This document shows positions 36,803 through 44,721 of a stretch of DNA of 64,000 bases, piece by piece. Origin of the DNA: Phycisphaeraceae bacterium (GTDB lineage Bacteria > Planctomycetota > Phycisphaerae > Phycisphaerales > UBA1924); NCBI GenBank assembly GCA_015200025.1, contig CP054186.1:1996001-2060000 (forward strand). Reading direction: 5' to 3'. Below the pieces are notes generated by a model. It was not told the origin of the DNA. It saw only the letters and a program-made list of their open reading frames with translations, and searched no databases. Position 1 is the first letter of the stretch. The number at the start of each line of letters is the position of its first letter. The translations under genes were made by a program, and so were the position numbers.

Positions 36803-38944
36803 TTATTCGACCCTCGCCGCGTCGAAGACGCCGTTGGGCTGCAGGAACCGCAGCCCCGACGCCTTCCCCGATCCCTCGACGGTGAAGACCACCGAGAAGC
36901 CCGAGAGCCCCTTGAGCTCGAACGTGCGGTGACGCTTCGCCACCAGGTCGTACGACGGCTGCCCCGGGACCGACACCGCGAGCCCCTCCCCCTTCACGAG
37001 CACCGTGACCCGCTGGGGCCCGAGCTGATAGTCCCCGGCCAGACGCTCGAGGAACGCGGGGTCGGACAGCTCGGCGTCGGGCCGACGGGTGAACACCGTC
37101 AGCTCGACCAGGGGGTCGGTCTGGGTCCGCAACGCCTCGACCTCCCCGTCCATCCCCGTGATGAACTGCACCTTGTGGTCCCCCAGCACGGCCTCGCCCG
37201 GGTTCTTGAGCGTGTTGAACACCTCGTAGTGCCAGTGCTCCATCCCCATCGTGATGTTGTTCAGCGTGATGTGAAGCCGACCGTCCTTGAGCTCGATCCG
37301 GGCCGTCCCGTACCCCGGGTGCTCGTAGTCCCCCGCGTACGCCTCCATCGGGTGCGCGGGCGACGTCCCGCTCTTGCGCACGCTCTCCTTCTTGGCCTCG
37401 GAGTCCTTCTGCAAGGCCTTCGCCGCCTCGCGCTCCGCCAGCCCCTCGCCCGACCAGTCACGCCGTTCGAGCCCCAGCACCCGGTCCGCCGCGTGACGGA
37501 CCACCAGCCCGGGCAGCGGCGTCCCGTTGAGGTTCGAGAGCACGACGATCCCCCAGCCCTCGCGGGGGAGGAACGCCACCATCGCCGAGAACCCGTCGAT
37601 ATTCCCACCGTGGTGCACCAGCACATGCCCGCGGTACGACTCGATGAACCACCCCAGCCCGTACCCGAGCATCACCGAGCCCGATTTGCCCATGTCCGGG
37701 TACGCCTCCACGTGCATCCGCGGGGTGTGCATCGAGCGCAGCGCGTCGGCGCTGAGCACGCGCCGCCCGCCCACCTCGCCGCTCGAAACCTGCAGCATCG
37801 CCCACCGCGCCATGTCCGCCGCCGACGCGTTGATCGAGCCCGCCGGGCCCACGTTCGAGATATCGCGGAAGTTCATCCGCACGGTCGAGCCCTCGTCCTC
37901 GCGGTAGGGGAGCGCGTGGTCCGGGTCGCGCTGCGAGTCGACCACGCCGAAGTTCGCCCGCGTCATCCCCAGCGGCTCGAACACCCGCGCCCGCGTCTCA
38001 TCCTCCCACGTCCTCCCCGTCACCCGCGCGATCAGCTCGCCCGACGCCGCGTACATCAGGTTGTTGTACTGGAACGACTCGCGGACGCCCTTGTTGAGCG
38101 GCAGGTAACGCATCCGGCGGACCAGTTCCGAGCGCGGGTACGGCGAGTTGTACCACATCAGGTCGTGCCGGGGCATCCCCGAGCGGTGCGTCACCAGGTC
38201 CACGGGCGTGAGCCGGCGAGCGACCTCGTCGTCCGACAGCGAGAAATCGGGCATCCACGTCCGCACCGGCTCGTCCCACCGCAGAAGCCCCTCGTCCACC
38301 AGGCTCGACAGCACCGCGCACGTGAACGCCTTGCTCGACGAGCCGATGGCGAACAACGTCTGGTCCGTCACGGGCTTGCCCCCCTCGACGTCCCGGGATC
38401 CGAACCCACGCGACAGCACGACACGCTCGCCCTTGACGATCACCACCGCCATCCCGGGCACGCCCCACGCTTTCATCGCCCCGTCGACCCACCCTTCGAA
38501 CCCCTCGAGCGCCGCCGCGTCGTTCGTCGCCGAGTCCCGCCGCAGGGTGAAGGGGAACACAGCCCCGCCCTGCGTGAACTCGCCCGACAGTGTCGCGCCG
38601 CCGGGCATGAGCGTCCCACGGAACGTCGGGTCCCCCGGGACCCCCTTGATCGCGAACGTCACCACGTCGCCGTCGCGCGAGGCCTTGTCCAGTGGAAGGT
38701 CCTTGGCCCCCTGGTCGGGGATCGAGATCGTCCCGCTCAGCACGCCGTCCTTCTCCGTCAGCCGGACCGAGATCCCCAGCTTGATCCCGGGCAGCTCGAT
38801 AGCGCCCTCCCACGTTCCCTCGACGGGCGCCCGCTCCGCGGCCCGGGCCATCGCCCCCGCCGGCAGGGCCACACCCGGGCACACGGCCGGGACCAACCCC
38901 AGCGACGCGACAGCCAACACGACACCGCGAGCAAACCTGGACAT
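36803..38944 (-). CDS. secreted serine hydrolase, beta-lactamase / class C family
   Basis: 713-aa exported enzyme. A signal peptide (1-29) precedes a roughly 100-residue beta-rich domain. The serine beta-lactamase-like domain has the nucleophile in GSSSK (S202, K205), the YNN motif near residue 293 and HHGG as the third motif. A C-terminal DUF3471-like domain and a final beta domain follow. Such proteins hydrolyse esters, D-amino peptides or act on cell-wall stems; the substrate is unknown. It is divergent from the CBS gene, with 204 bp between the starts. Confidence 0.88.
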   Translation of the reverse strand: MSRFARGVVLAVASLGLVPAVCPGVALPAGAMARAAERAPVEGTWEGAIELPGIKLGISVRLTEKDGVLSGTISIPDQGAKDLPLDKASRDGDVVTFAIKGVPGDPTFRGTLMPGGATLSGEFTQGGAVFPFTLRRDSATNDAAALEGFEGWVDGAMKAWGVPGMAVVIVKGERVVLSRGFGSRDVEGGKPVTDQTLFAIGSSSKAFTCAVLSSLVDEGLLRWDEPVRTWMPDFSLSDDEVARRLTPVDLVTHRSGMPRHDLMWYNSPYPRSELVRRMRYLPLNKGVRESFQYNNLMYAASGELIARVTGRTWEDETRARVFEPLGMTRANFGVVDSQRDPDHALPYREDEGSTVRMNFRDISNVGPAGSINASAADMARWAMLQVSSGEVGGRRVLSADALRSMHTPRMHVEAYPDMGKSGSVMLGYGLGWFIESYRGHVLVHHGGNIDGFSAMVAFLPREGWGIVVLSNLNGTPLPGLVVRHAADRVLGLERRDWSGEGLAEREAAKALQKDSEAKKESVRKSGTSPAHPMEAYAGDYEHPGYGTARIELKDGRLHITLNNITMGMEHWHYEVFNTLKNPGEAVLGDHKVQFITGMDGEVEALRTQTDPLVELTVFTRRPDAELSDPAFLERLAGDYQLGPQRVTVLVKGEGLAVSVPGQPSYDLVAKRHRTFELKGLSGFSVVFTVEGSGKASGLRFLQPNGVFDAARVE

Positions 38945-39148
38945 ACGGACCTCCCGAGCGGCACGGGCGGGCGGCCTTCCCACGATCCGCCGCCGGACGC
39001 GGCCGTGCCGTGGGGTGATAACGAAGAACCCCGGCCAGGTTGCATCCCCGGGATGGAGGGACCCCGGGCCCGGTCCTATCGTGGGGTTCGAGGCGTGACG
39101 GGCGCGGTCGCGCCAAGCGTCACGAAAAACCGGAAAGCCGAGGTCGTG

Positions 39149-40525
39149 ATGCGGGTCCACGCGAACATCCTGGATGCGGTCGGGAACACCCCCCTGGTCA
39201 GGCTCAACAAGGTCGTCGGGCCCGACGACGCCACCGTCCTCGTCAAGTGCGAGCACCTCAACCCCTCCGGGTCCATCAAGGACCGCATGGCCGTCCACAT
39301 CCTCAACGTCGCCGAGCAACGCGGCGTCATACGCCCCGGCGGGACCATCGTCGAGAACACCTCGGGCAACACCGGGCAGGGCGTCGCCATGTGGGCCGCC
39401 GTCAAGGGCTACCGCTGCGTCTTCACCATGCCCGACAAAATGAGCACCGAGAAAGTCAACATGCTCAAGGCCTTCGGCGCCGAGGTCATCATCACCCCCA
39501 CCGACGTGCCCGGCGATTCCCCACAGCACTACGTCGAGACCGCCAAACGCGTCGCCCGCGAAACCCCCAACGCCTTCTACGTCAACCAGTACCACAACCC
39601 CGACAACCCCGACGCCCACGAGCACTCCACCGCCCCAGAGATCTGGGAACAGACCCAGGGCAAGTTCGACGTCTTCGTCTCCGGCGCCGGCACCGGCGGC
39701 ACCGTCTCGGGCGTCGGACGATTCCTCAAAAAGAAAGCACCCCACATCCGCGTCGTCGGTGTCGACCCCATCGGCTCCGTCCACTACCACTACTTCTACA
39801 CCAAAACCATGCCCACACCCCACGTCTACAAGGTCGAGGGCATCGGCGAGGACATCCTCTGCCAGGCCACCGAATTCTCCGTCATCGACGAGTTCCACCA
39901 GGTCAACGACAAGGAATCCTTCACCATGGCCCGCCGCCTCGTCCGCGAGGAAGGCCTCTTCGTCGGCGGGTCCTCAGGGTCCAACGTCCACATCGCCGTC
40001 AAACTCGCCAAGCAGCTCGGCAAAGGCAAGACCATCGTCACCGTCCTCCCCGACAACGGCTCACGATACATCACCAAGTTCCTCCAGGACGGCTGGATGC
40101 GCGACTACGGGTTCCTCGGCTCCGACCGCGACCTCGGGCTCGTCGAGGACGTCCTCGCCGCCAAACCACGCGCCGAGGTCTTCACCGCCGCCGAATCCGA
40201 CACCATCGCACACGCCGTCGACCGCATGCGCAAGGCCGGGGTTTCCCAGCTCCCCGTCCTCGACGCCCACCGCCGCCCCGCCAAGATGATCCACGAGCTC
40301 GACATCCTCCGCGGGCTCCAGTCCGGCGCCATCACCAACGATTCCACCGTCGCCGCCATCGCCCAGCCCATCGGCGGGCTCATCTATCCCAAGGCCCGCA
40401 TCGAAGAACTCTTCCGCATCTTCGAGACCGACCAGGTCGCCGTCGTCGTCGACGCCGACGCCATCGCCGGCATCATCAGCAAGATCGACGTCATCGACTT
40501 CATGAGCCGCCGCGGCAAGTTATAG
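39149..40525 (+). CDS. cystathionine beta-synthase-like PLP enzyme with CBS-domain pair
   Basis: 458-aa fold-type II PLP enzyme. The Schiff-base lysine is in SGSIKDR (K44), substrate loop ENTSGNTGQG, phosphate-binding GAGTGGT, and SGSNVH near the PLP nitrogen. Residues from about 330 form two CBS domains, the regulatory pair found in eukaryotic-type cystathionine beta-synthase. It condenses serine or O-acetylserine with homocysteine (or sulfide). Start ATG has GAGG 5 nt upstream. Its natural partner, cystathionine gamma-lyase, lies 5.9 kb downstream, separated by the duplicated cassette. Confidence 0.92.
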   Translation: MRVHANILDAVGNTPLVRLNKVVGPDDATVLVKCEHLNPSGSIKDRMAVHILNVAEQRGVIRPGGTIVENTSGNTGQGVAMWAAVKGYRCVFTMPDKMSTEKVNMLKAFGAEVIITPTDVPGDSPQHYVETAKRVARETPNAFYVNQYHNPDNPDAHEHSTAPEIWEQTQGKFDVFVSGAGTGGTVSGVGRFLKKKAPHIRVVGVDPIGSVHYHYFYTKTMPTPHVYKVEGIGEDILCQATEFSVIDEFHQVNDKESFTMARRLVREEGLFVGGSSGSNVHIAVKLAKQLGKGKTIVTVLPDNGSRYITKFLQDGWMRDYGFLGSDRDLGLVEDVLAAKPRAEVFTAAESDTIAHAVDRMRKAGVSQLPVLDAHRRPAKMIHELDILRGLQSGAITNDSTVAAIAQPIGGLIYPKARIEELFRIFETDQVAVVVDADAIAGIISKIDVIDFMSRRGKL

Positions 40526-40640
40526 AATATTCATCCCCGCACGACCCTCCGCCGACGAATCCACGATCATCATGAACCCGGCCGCACCCCCCGGCGTACG
40601 ACGCCCGGGCCCGCGCGGACACCCTCTTGACACCGGGGGG
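40461..40640 (+). repeat. leader repeat, copy 1 (end of CBS gene plus cassette 1 leader)
   Basis: A 180-bp segment matching 43373-43553 with only about a dozen differences, most of them in the CBS-derived 5' part and in a short patch at 40535-40548. From 40550 on there is only one mismatch in about 90 bp. It covers the last 20 codons of the CBS gene, the palindrome GAATATTC (40526-40533), a short ORF and the TTGACA box at 40627-40632. It is the leader of the first A-B-C cassette. Confidence 0.9.
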
Positions 40641-40643
40641 TAA
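40572..40643 (+). CDS. candidate 23-codon leader ORF of cassette 1
   Basis: ATG at 40572 starts a Pro/Gly/Arg-rich 23-residue peptide ending at TAA 40641-40643, 10 bp before gene A1. In cassette 2 the same ORF is conserved, its one mismatch being synonymous (GGC/GGT). There it does not stop and runs in frame into gene A2. It could be a leader peptide or simply a conserved regulatory RNA segment; no strong ribosome-binding site is seen. Confidence 0.3.
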   Translation: MNPAAPPGVRRPGPRGHPLDTGG

Positions 40644-40653
40644 ACTCGCACGA

Positions 40654-41751
40654 ATGATGATAATGGCGACCATTCTTGTATACTCGACGATCGCCATCAC
40701 GTCGGACGAGCAAGCCCGTGCGTGGTTCGACAGAGTGGTTGCGCACGCCCGCTCCGGGCTCGATTCCCTGGAACTCAAGATCACCTACCGCGTCGAGTCG
40801 CTCGAACCGCTCGACACGACGCAGATCCCGGCGCTCCGGGCCAGGGTCAAAGACTTTCCCGAGCATCCCGACCGCATCCTGCTGGATCGCCTCGAGCGGT
40901 TCGAACGCTTCGGCCCCGAGATCCGCACGCAGACGGTCTGGGTCCGGCATGGACAACTCCGCATCAGCCGAGAGCCCACCCTCGATCCCGGTTCTTTCTA
41001 TTACGACCTCATCGACTTCGGGGATTCCGGGTGGTCGTTGACGCCGACGCAACTCTCCCTCGTGGGGACACGGGACTCTCGGCCCCGGGGACAATCCTTC
41101 GCGTCGCCGATCTCGGCGTCGGCCCTCGAGGTCCACGATTTCATCGCCCCGGGGGCCGCCACGCTCGCCCGGGCCGACGTGCAACGATTCATCCTCGACC
41201 CGACCGGGCGCTGGAGCGCCGAATCCGTGCTCGCCACGCCCGCCGGACCTCGCGCGTACGTCGTCCGCGGGCGCTGGGATCCCTCCCGGGGTGCCGGCGC
41301 GTTCGCCGGCTCGCAACTCCACGAGTCGGGCCTCGATTCGAAGGTGATCTCCACCCTCGAAGCCTCCGACCATCGACCCACAGCCGGCATGCTCTCCGAT
41401 CCGGCCTCCGTTCTGATGTACGCCTCGCAAGCCTCCCCGCCCCGACGCGCCACCCTGGTTGCGCTGGCCGCCCTCGACCCCGCCGAGTTCAAGGCCGTCA
41501 CCGCCCGACCGACGCTCAACGGCTCAGACCCCATCCGCGGCCCGGTCACCTTCACCCAGATCAACGATTACACCGGCCGCGACGCCGAGTACCGGGTCGC
41601 CGACGAGAAGCGAGAGTTCCAGACCGTCGCCGTCGAGGAAACACCCGAAGGCCGGCAACGCGCCTGGCTCCGCCGTGCCGGCTGGGCCCTCGCGGCCGGA
41701 ATCCTTGTCACCATCGTTCTGCTTCGCGTGAAGCAGGCACGCAGCGCATGA
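40654..41751 (+). CDS. cassette protein A1, bitopic envelope protein of unknown family
   Basis: 365-aa protein with an N-terminal hydrophobic signal/anchor (residues 1-20), a roughly 310-residue extracytoplasmic domain and a C-terminal membrane helix (WALAAGILVTIVLLRV) with a basic tail. It is homologous to A2 (43566-44699). Shared blocks are FPEHPD..LDRLERFERFGPE, GW.L.P.QL.L.G, DPIRG..TFTQ..D.TG and RQR..LRRAGW.LAA. I know no family for it. Several ATGs are possible (40654, 40657, 40663); the TTG at 40627 used by a longer frame is more likely a -35 box. The stop overlaps the ATG of gene B1 (ATGA). It is probably an envelope partner of the redox/pilin protein C. Confidence 0.75.
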   Translation: MMIMATILVYSTIAITSDEQARAWFDRVVAHARSGLDSLELKITYRVESLEPLDTTQIPALRARVKDFPEHPDRILLDRLERFERFGPEIRTQTVWVRHGQLRISREPTLDPGSFYYDLIDFGDSGWSLTPTQLSLVGTRDSRPRGQSFASPISASALEVHDFIAPGAATLARADVQRFILDPTGRWSAESVLATPAGPRAYVVRGRWDPSRGAGAFAGSQLHESGLDSKVISTLEASDHRPTAGMLSDPASVLMYASQASPPRRATLVALAALDPAEFKAVTARPTLNGSDPIRGPVTFTQINDYTGRDAEYRVADEKREFQTVAVEETPEGRQRAWLRRAGWALAAGILVTIVLLRVKQARSA

Positions 41752-42143
41752 CGTATACGGAGAAACTTGCCGTGAACACTCGCACGAACACCGCACTGGT
41801 GGCATCGATCGTCTTGTCCGCGTCGGCAGCGGTGGGCGCGTGCTTTGTCGCGGCCCAGAAACCCTGCTGCAGTCTGCTGACAAATAACTTCAAACCCAAC
41901 CCCGAAGGGCCATGCCCGGACAACATCACGTCGAACCCGACGGTGGATCACTTCAACATCGCGAGCCCCGGGCAGCCGGGGAAGAAATCACGGATCAGCG
42001 TGAACCCGGGGCCGGACTGCGTGTGGGACGTCTACAGCATGAACGGCGAGGGCAACTGCATCCTGATCGTGGAGGGGCGAAGGACACATTGCACCCCCAT
42101 CACGGTCGCCGGCGCGAGCTGCACCGGGGAGGCTCAGCCCTGA
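41748..42143 (+). CDS. cassette protein B1, small Cys-rich exported protein
   Basis: 131-aa protein with one N-terminal hydrophobic helix (about 14-34) that could be a signal or anchor, then a Cys-rich domain. Cysteines are at 32, 40, 41, 56, 91, 104, 115 and 125. Seven of them, including the adjacent pair in KPCCS, align with B2. Shared blocks are ACFV...KPCCS.L, G.CPD, VW....NG.GNCI and CTP. A GTG at 41772 with GGAGA upstream is an alternative start that would remove eight residues. The ATG overlaps the A1 stop. It is likely a disulfide-bonded extracytoplasmic protein, possibly oxidised by the MauE-like half of protein C. No known family is recognised. Confidence 0.75.
   Translation: MTYTEKLAVNTRTNTALVASIVLSASAAVGACFVAAQKPCCSLLTNNFKPNPEGPCPDNITSNPTVDHFNIASPGQPGKKSRISVNPGPDCVWDVYSMNGEGNCILIVEGRRTHCTPITVAGASCTGEAQP
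42126..42142 (+). promoter_or_regulatory. strong ribosome-binding site and CTG start codon of gene C1
   Basis: GGGGAGG (42126-42132) lies 7 nt before CTG 42140-42142, whose last two bases belong to the B1 stop codon TGA. In cassette 2 the homologous position is ATG overlapping TGA (45084-45087). No ATG, GTG or TTG lies in frame between about 42020 and 42185, which supports initiation at CTG. Confidence 0.65.
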
Positions 42144-43357
42144 GCCTTCGTACGCGAATCGCGAGGAGTACGACGGCCGTCGCGATGCTCGCGCTGCTCG
42201 GGGCGGGGCTTCTCAAGGCGGCGGACCTCCCGCACTTCGCGGATTCCCTGCACCGCTGGTCGACGATCCCCGCCGCGTGGGTGCCGGTGATCGTCGTTCT
42301 GGTCCCCGCGGCGGAGATCGTGCTCGCGGGCGCGTGGCTCGCGGGGATGCATGCACGGGCGGCCCTGCACTCGGCGTTCGTGCTGGTGCTGCTCATCATC
42401 TCCGCCAACGTGTACGAATCGTTCATGCATTCCGCACCGTCCTGCGCGTGCTTCGGTGCCGCATTCTCCGATCCCCAAGGCGATGCCGGAGCGATCATCC
42501 CGCTCGCGTTGAAGGCGCTCATCGCGTCCGGCCTGCTCGCCGGCGTCATCACCGGCGGGAGTCCGCGGAGAGCCCGGAGCGAGCGTGCGGCGGGACGATC
42601 GGTGGCACACTCTCCCGCCTTCACCCTGGTCGAGATGCTCCTGGTCCTCGTGCTGATCGCCCTCCTGACCTCCCTCCTGCTCCCCAACGCCGCCCGTGTC
42701 CGACAGTCCGCGCGTGTCTCGGGCTCGCTGGCTCATCTCAAGTCGCACGCCGCCGTCCTGACCCAGTACATCTCCGACCACCGCGACGCCTTCCCGCACG
42801 CGACCCACCCCGAGGGGACAAGCGTCCTGCGTTGCCCGTCCCGCGGCGTCGCCGTGCCCGTGCTGTATTTCGAGATGAGCGAGCGCTGGTACATCCCGCT
42901 CGCCGACGGCTACTTCGACAGCGACCTGTGGTCCAGATCGCTCATCTCGCCCTTCTACCGCCGAGTCACGCCCGAGATCGCCCCCGTCGGGTTCACGACC
43001 TACTACTACCCGTGCTCGTTCCTCGCGTCGCCTCAGTATTTCGCCTACGAAACCCGAAGGCTGCCCACTTCCCAGTTCCGCGGCGTCTCTCTCCCCGAGT
43101 CTCATTTCCCCTCCCAGAAAGTCCTCATCGCGGAACACTTCTTCGACATCCCTCCGCTCCCGGGATACAAAGAGACCGACCGCCCCTGCGGCTTCCTCGA
43201 CGGCCACGCCGAGGTCGCCGTCTATCGCTCCGCCCTCGCCATGGGCTCCGCCGACGGCGATCCCCGCGTCATCTTCCCGCTCGGCGGCCACTTCCCAGAC
43301 CAGCAGTTCCCGTTCCTCCACACGCTCCACGGCATCCGCGGACGCGACATCGAGTAG
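42140..43357 (+). CDS. cassette protein C1, MauE/DoxX-type redox membrane domain fused to pseudopilin
   Basis: 405 aa from the CTG start. Residues 1-138 are four membrane helices with C102-A-C104 in the loop after helix 3 (HSAPSCACFG), as in MauE/DoxX redox-associated proteins. An Arg-rich linker (SPRRARSERAAGRS) leads to a prepilin site A160|FTLVE, a pilin-type hydrophobic helix and a roughly 200-residue globular domain with LRCPSRG, FLASP, GFLDGHAEV and a C-terminal HGIRGRDIE. With N-in topology the CxC loop is periplasmic and the prepilin site cytoplasmic, where prepilin peptidase acts, so processing would release the pseudopilin from the redox domain. MauE in methylamine utilisation is needed for disulfide formation in a Cys-rich subunit; here the Cys-rich B protein is the obvious client (inference). 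Confidence 0.8.
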   Translation: MSLRTRIARSTTAVAMLALLGAGLLKAADLPHFADSLHRWSTIPAAWVPVIVVLVPAAEIVLAGAWLAGMHARAALHSAFVLVLLIISANVYESFMHSAPSCACFGAAFSDPQGDAGAIIPLALKALIASGLLAGVITGGSPRRARSERAAGRSVAHSPAFTLVEMLLVLVLIALLTSLLLPNAARVRQSARVSGSLAHLKSHAAVLTQYISDHRDAFPHATHPEGTSVLRCPSRGVAVPVLYFEMSERWYIPLADGYFDSDLWSRSLISPFYRRVTPEIAPVGFTTYYYPCSFLASPQYFAYETRRLPTSQFRGVSLPESHFPSQKVLIAEHFFDIPPLPGYKETDRPCGFLDGHAEVAVYRSALAMGSADGDPRVIFPLGGHFPDQQFPFLHTLHGIRGRDIE

Positions 43358-43365
43358 CCGACTCG

Positions 43366-43437
43366 GCCCAGCCCATCGCCGGCATCATCAGCACGATCAG
43401 CCTCATCGACTTCATGAGCCGCCGCGGGAAGCTATAG
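43366..43437 (+). pseudogene. remnant of the CBS gene 3' end at the duplication junction
   Basis: Directly after the C1 stop codon, 43366-43437 reads AQPI-AGIISTISLIDFMSRRGKL-stop. This matches two pieces of the CBS protein C-terminus (AQPI and AGIISKIDVIDFMSRRGKL) with the 31 codons between them deleted. The deletion falls between short direct repeats (CCATCG at 40368-40373 and 40461-40466). It is non-functional and marks the start of the second duplicated unit. Confidence 0.85.
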
Positions 43438-43553
43438 AATATTCATCCCCCGTACCCGCCCCCGCCGACGAATCCACGATCATCATGAACCCGGCCGCAC
43501 CCCCCGGCGTACGACGCCCGGGTCCGCGCGGACACCCTCTTGACACCGGGGGG
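43373..43553 (+). repeat. leader repeat, copy 2 (before cassette 2)
   Basis: 181-bp counterpart of 40461-40640. The part after 43464 is almost identical to copy 1 (one C/T change), ending at TTGACA (43540-43545) and the G-run. It then continues into GGAGGTATTCTT and the ATG of A2, giving this copy a better ribosome-binding site than copy 1. Confidence 0.9.
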
Positions 43554-43565
43554 GGAGGTATTCTT

Positions 43566-44699
43566 ATGCCGATGTGCCCGAGTCTTACAACGCTGGCCGT
43601 CGGCGTGGTGGCCTCGCTCGCCACGGCACCCGCGGCGGCGACCGGTGAATCCCACCCGGCCAAGGAATGGCTCGACGGCCTGATCCGCCAGGCCGAGCAA
43701 GGCCTCGGCGAACGCTCGATCATCGTCCATTACGCCGCCGAAGAGCTCAAGCGCTACGACGTCACGGAGATCCCGCACCTCCGCGAGAAACTCAAACGCT
43801 TCCCCGAGCACCCGGACCACGACAAACTCCGCCGGCTCGAACTCTTCGAGCGTCACGGCCCCGAGGTCCGCGAGTACACCATGTGGTACCACGCGGGCGA
43901 GGCCCGGCTCAACCTCGAACCCACGCCCATGCTCCCAGGCTTGTACTTCGACGTGTGCTCGACCAGGTCGGGCGGCTGGAGGATGAGCCCGCGCCAGTTG
44001 TTCCTGACCGGCGCGCCGGGCACCGAACCGCCAAGCCACAACCCCCGTCAGTCCATCGCCGCCTCGTCGAACGAGATCCTGTCCTTCTTCGGGGCCGGGT
44101 GGTCCATGCTCCCGCGGTTCAAAGATGGGTACGAGTTCCGCGCAGGCCAGGGCGGCACGTGGGAAGCCACGATCACGTTCCGTGTGAACGATCGGGTGAC
44201 CCGCGGACGCCTCCGGGGGACGTTCGAGCCCGCGTCCGGGCGGGGACGCATCACCGAGTCCCTCGCCGAATCCGCCGACACCCCCGCCTCGGCCTGGAGA
44301 GAAACCGCGGACGAGTGGGCCCACGATCCCGTCCTGGGCGCCGAGATCGCCCGCGTGGTCGTGCTCGGCATGGACGGAAAGCCCTTCCGCCGGCTGATGT
44401 TCCGCCGCGCCGAGCCCCTGAGCGAGGCCCGCTTCCGCGAAGTCGCCGCGACGCCGATGCTCACGGGTCGCGACCCGATCCGGGGTGAGTACACCTTCAC
44501 GCAAGTCACCGATATGACGGGGGCCGAGACGCGGTATACCACGTACGACCCTGAGGCAGGAACCATGACCCACCGGAGCGAGGGCCAGACCCCCCGGGGT
44601 CAGCGGCAGTCGAGGCTAACGTACGCGGGGTGGGTGCTCGCCGCGGTCATCGCGTCGACGATTGTGATCCTGCGTGTAAGAGCATCTCGCGCGACGTAA
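43566..44699 (+). CDS. cassette protein A2, bitopic envelope protein of unknown family
   Basis: 377-aa homologue of A1 (roughly a third of residues identical by eye). Signal peptide (residues 1-25, ending AAATG), extracytoplasmic domain, and C-terminal helix WVLAAVIASTIVILRV with a basic tail. Start ATG 43566 has GGAGGT 6 nt upstream. The frame is open further 5' to 43485 through the leader ORF, but that extension would add an unlikely Pro/Gly-rich segment before the signal. It is followed by B2 after 22 bp. Function unknown. Confidence 0.78.
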   Translation: MPMCPSLTTLAVGVVASLATAPAAATGESHPAKEWLDGLIRQAEQGLGERSIIVHYAAEELKRYDVTEIPHLREKLKRFPEHPDHDKLRRLELFERHGPEVREYTMWYHAGEARLNLEPTPMLPGLYFDVCSTRSGGWRMSPRQLFLTGAPGTEPPSHNPRQSIAASSNEILSFFGAGWSMLPRFKDGYEFRAGQGGTWEATITFRVNDRVTRGRLRGTFEPASGRGRITESLAESADTPASAWRETADEWAHDPVLGAEIARVVVLGMDGKPFRRLMFRRAEPLSEARFREVAATPMLTGRDPIRGEYTFTQVTDMTGAETRYTTYDPEAGTMTHRSEGQTPRGQRQSRLTYAGWVLAAVIASTIVILRVRASRAT

Positions 44700-44721
44700 C
44701 ACATCCACGCCGGAGGACACC

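Noticed and set aside
39012..39032. Inverted repeat GGGGT/ACCCC between the serine hydrolase and CBS genes as an operator
   Set aside because: Arms are short and G/C-only in a G+C-rich background, with no regulator gene nearby, so it is not distinguishable from chance.
36122..39148. Very long upstream extension of the CBS gene frame
   Set aside because: It lies antisense to the serine hydrolase and sigma genes. The true CBS enzyme begins at 39149 with a ribosome-binding site and the conserved N-terminus.
42277..43437. 386-codon plus frame overlapping C1
   Set aside because: Only its last 25 codons are meaningful (the CBS remnant). The rest is a shifted frame of C1 with Arg/Pro-rich noise.
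43485..43565. A2 beginning at ATG 43485
   Set aside because: The extension consists of the leader ORF. The ATG at 43566 has a clear GGAGGT site and is followed by a good signal peptide.
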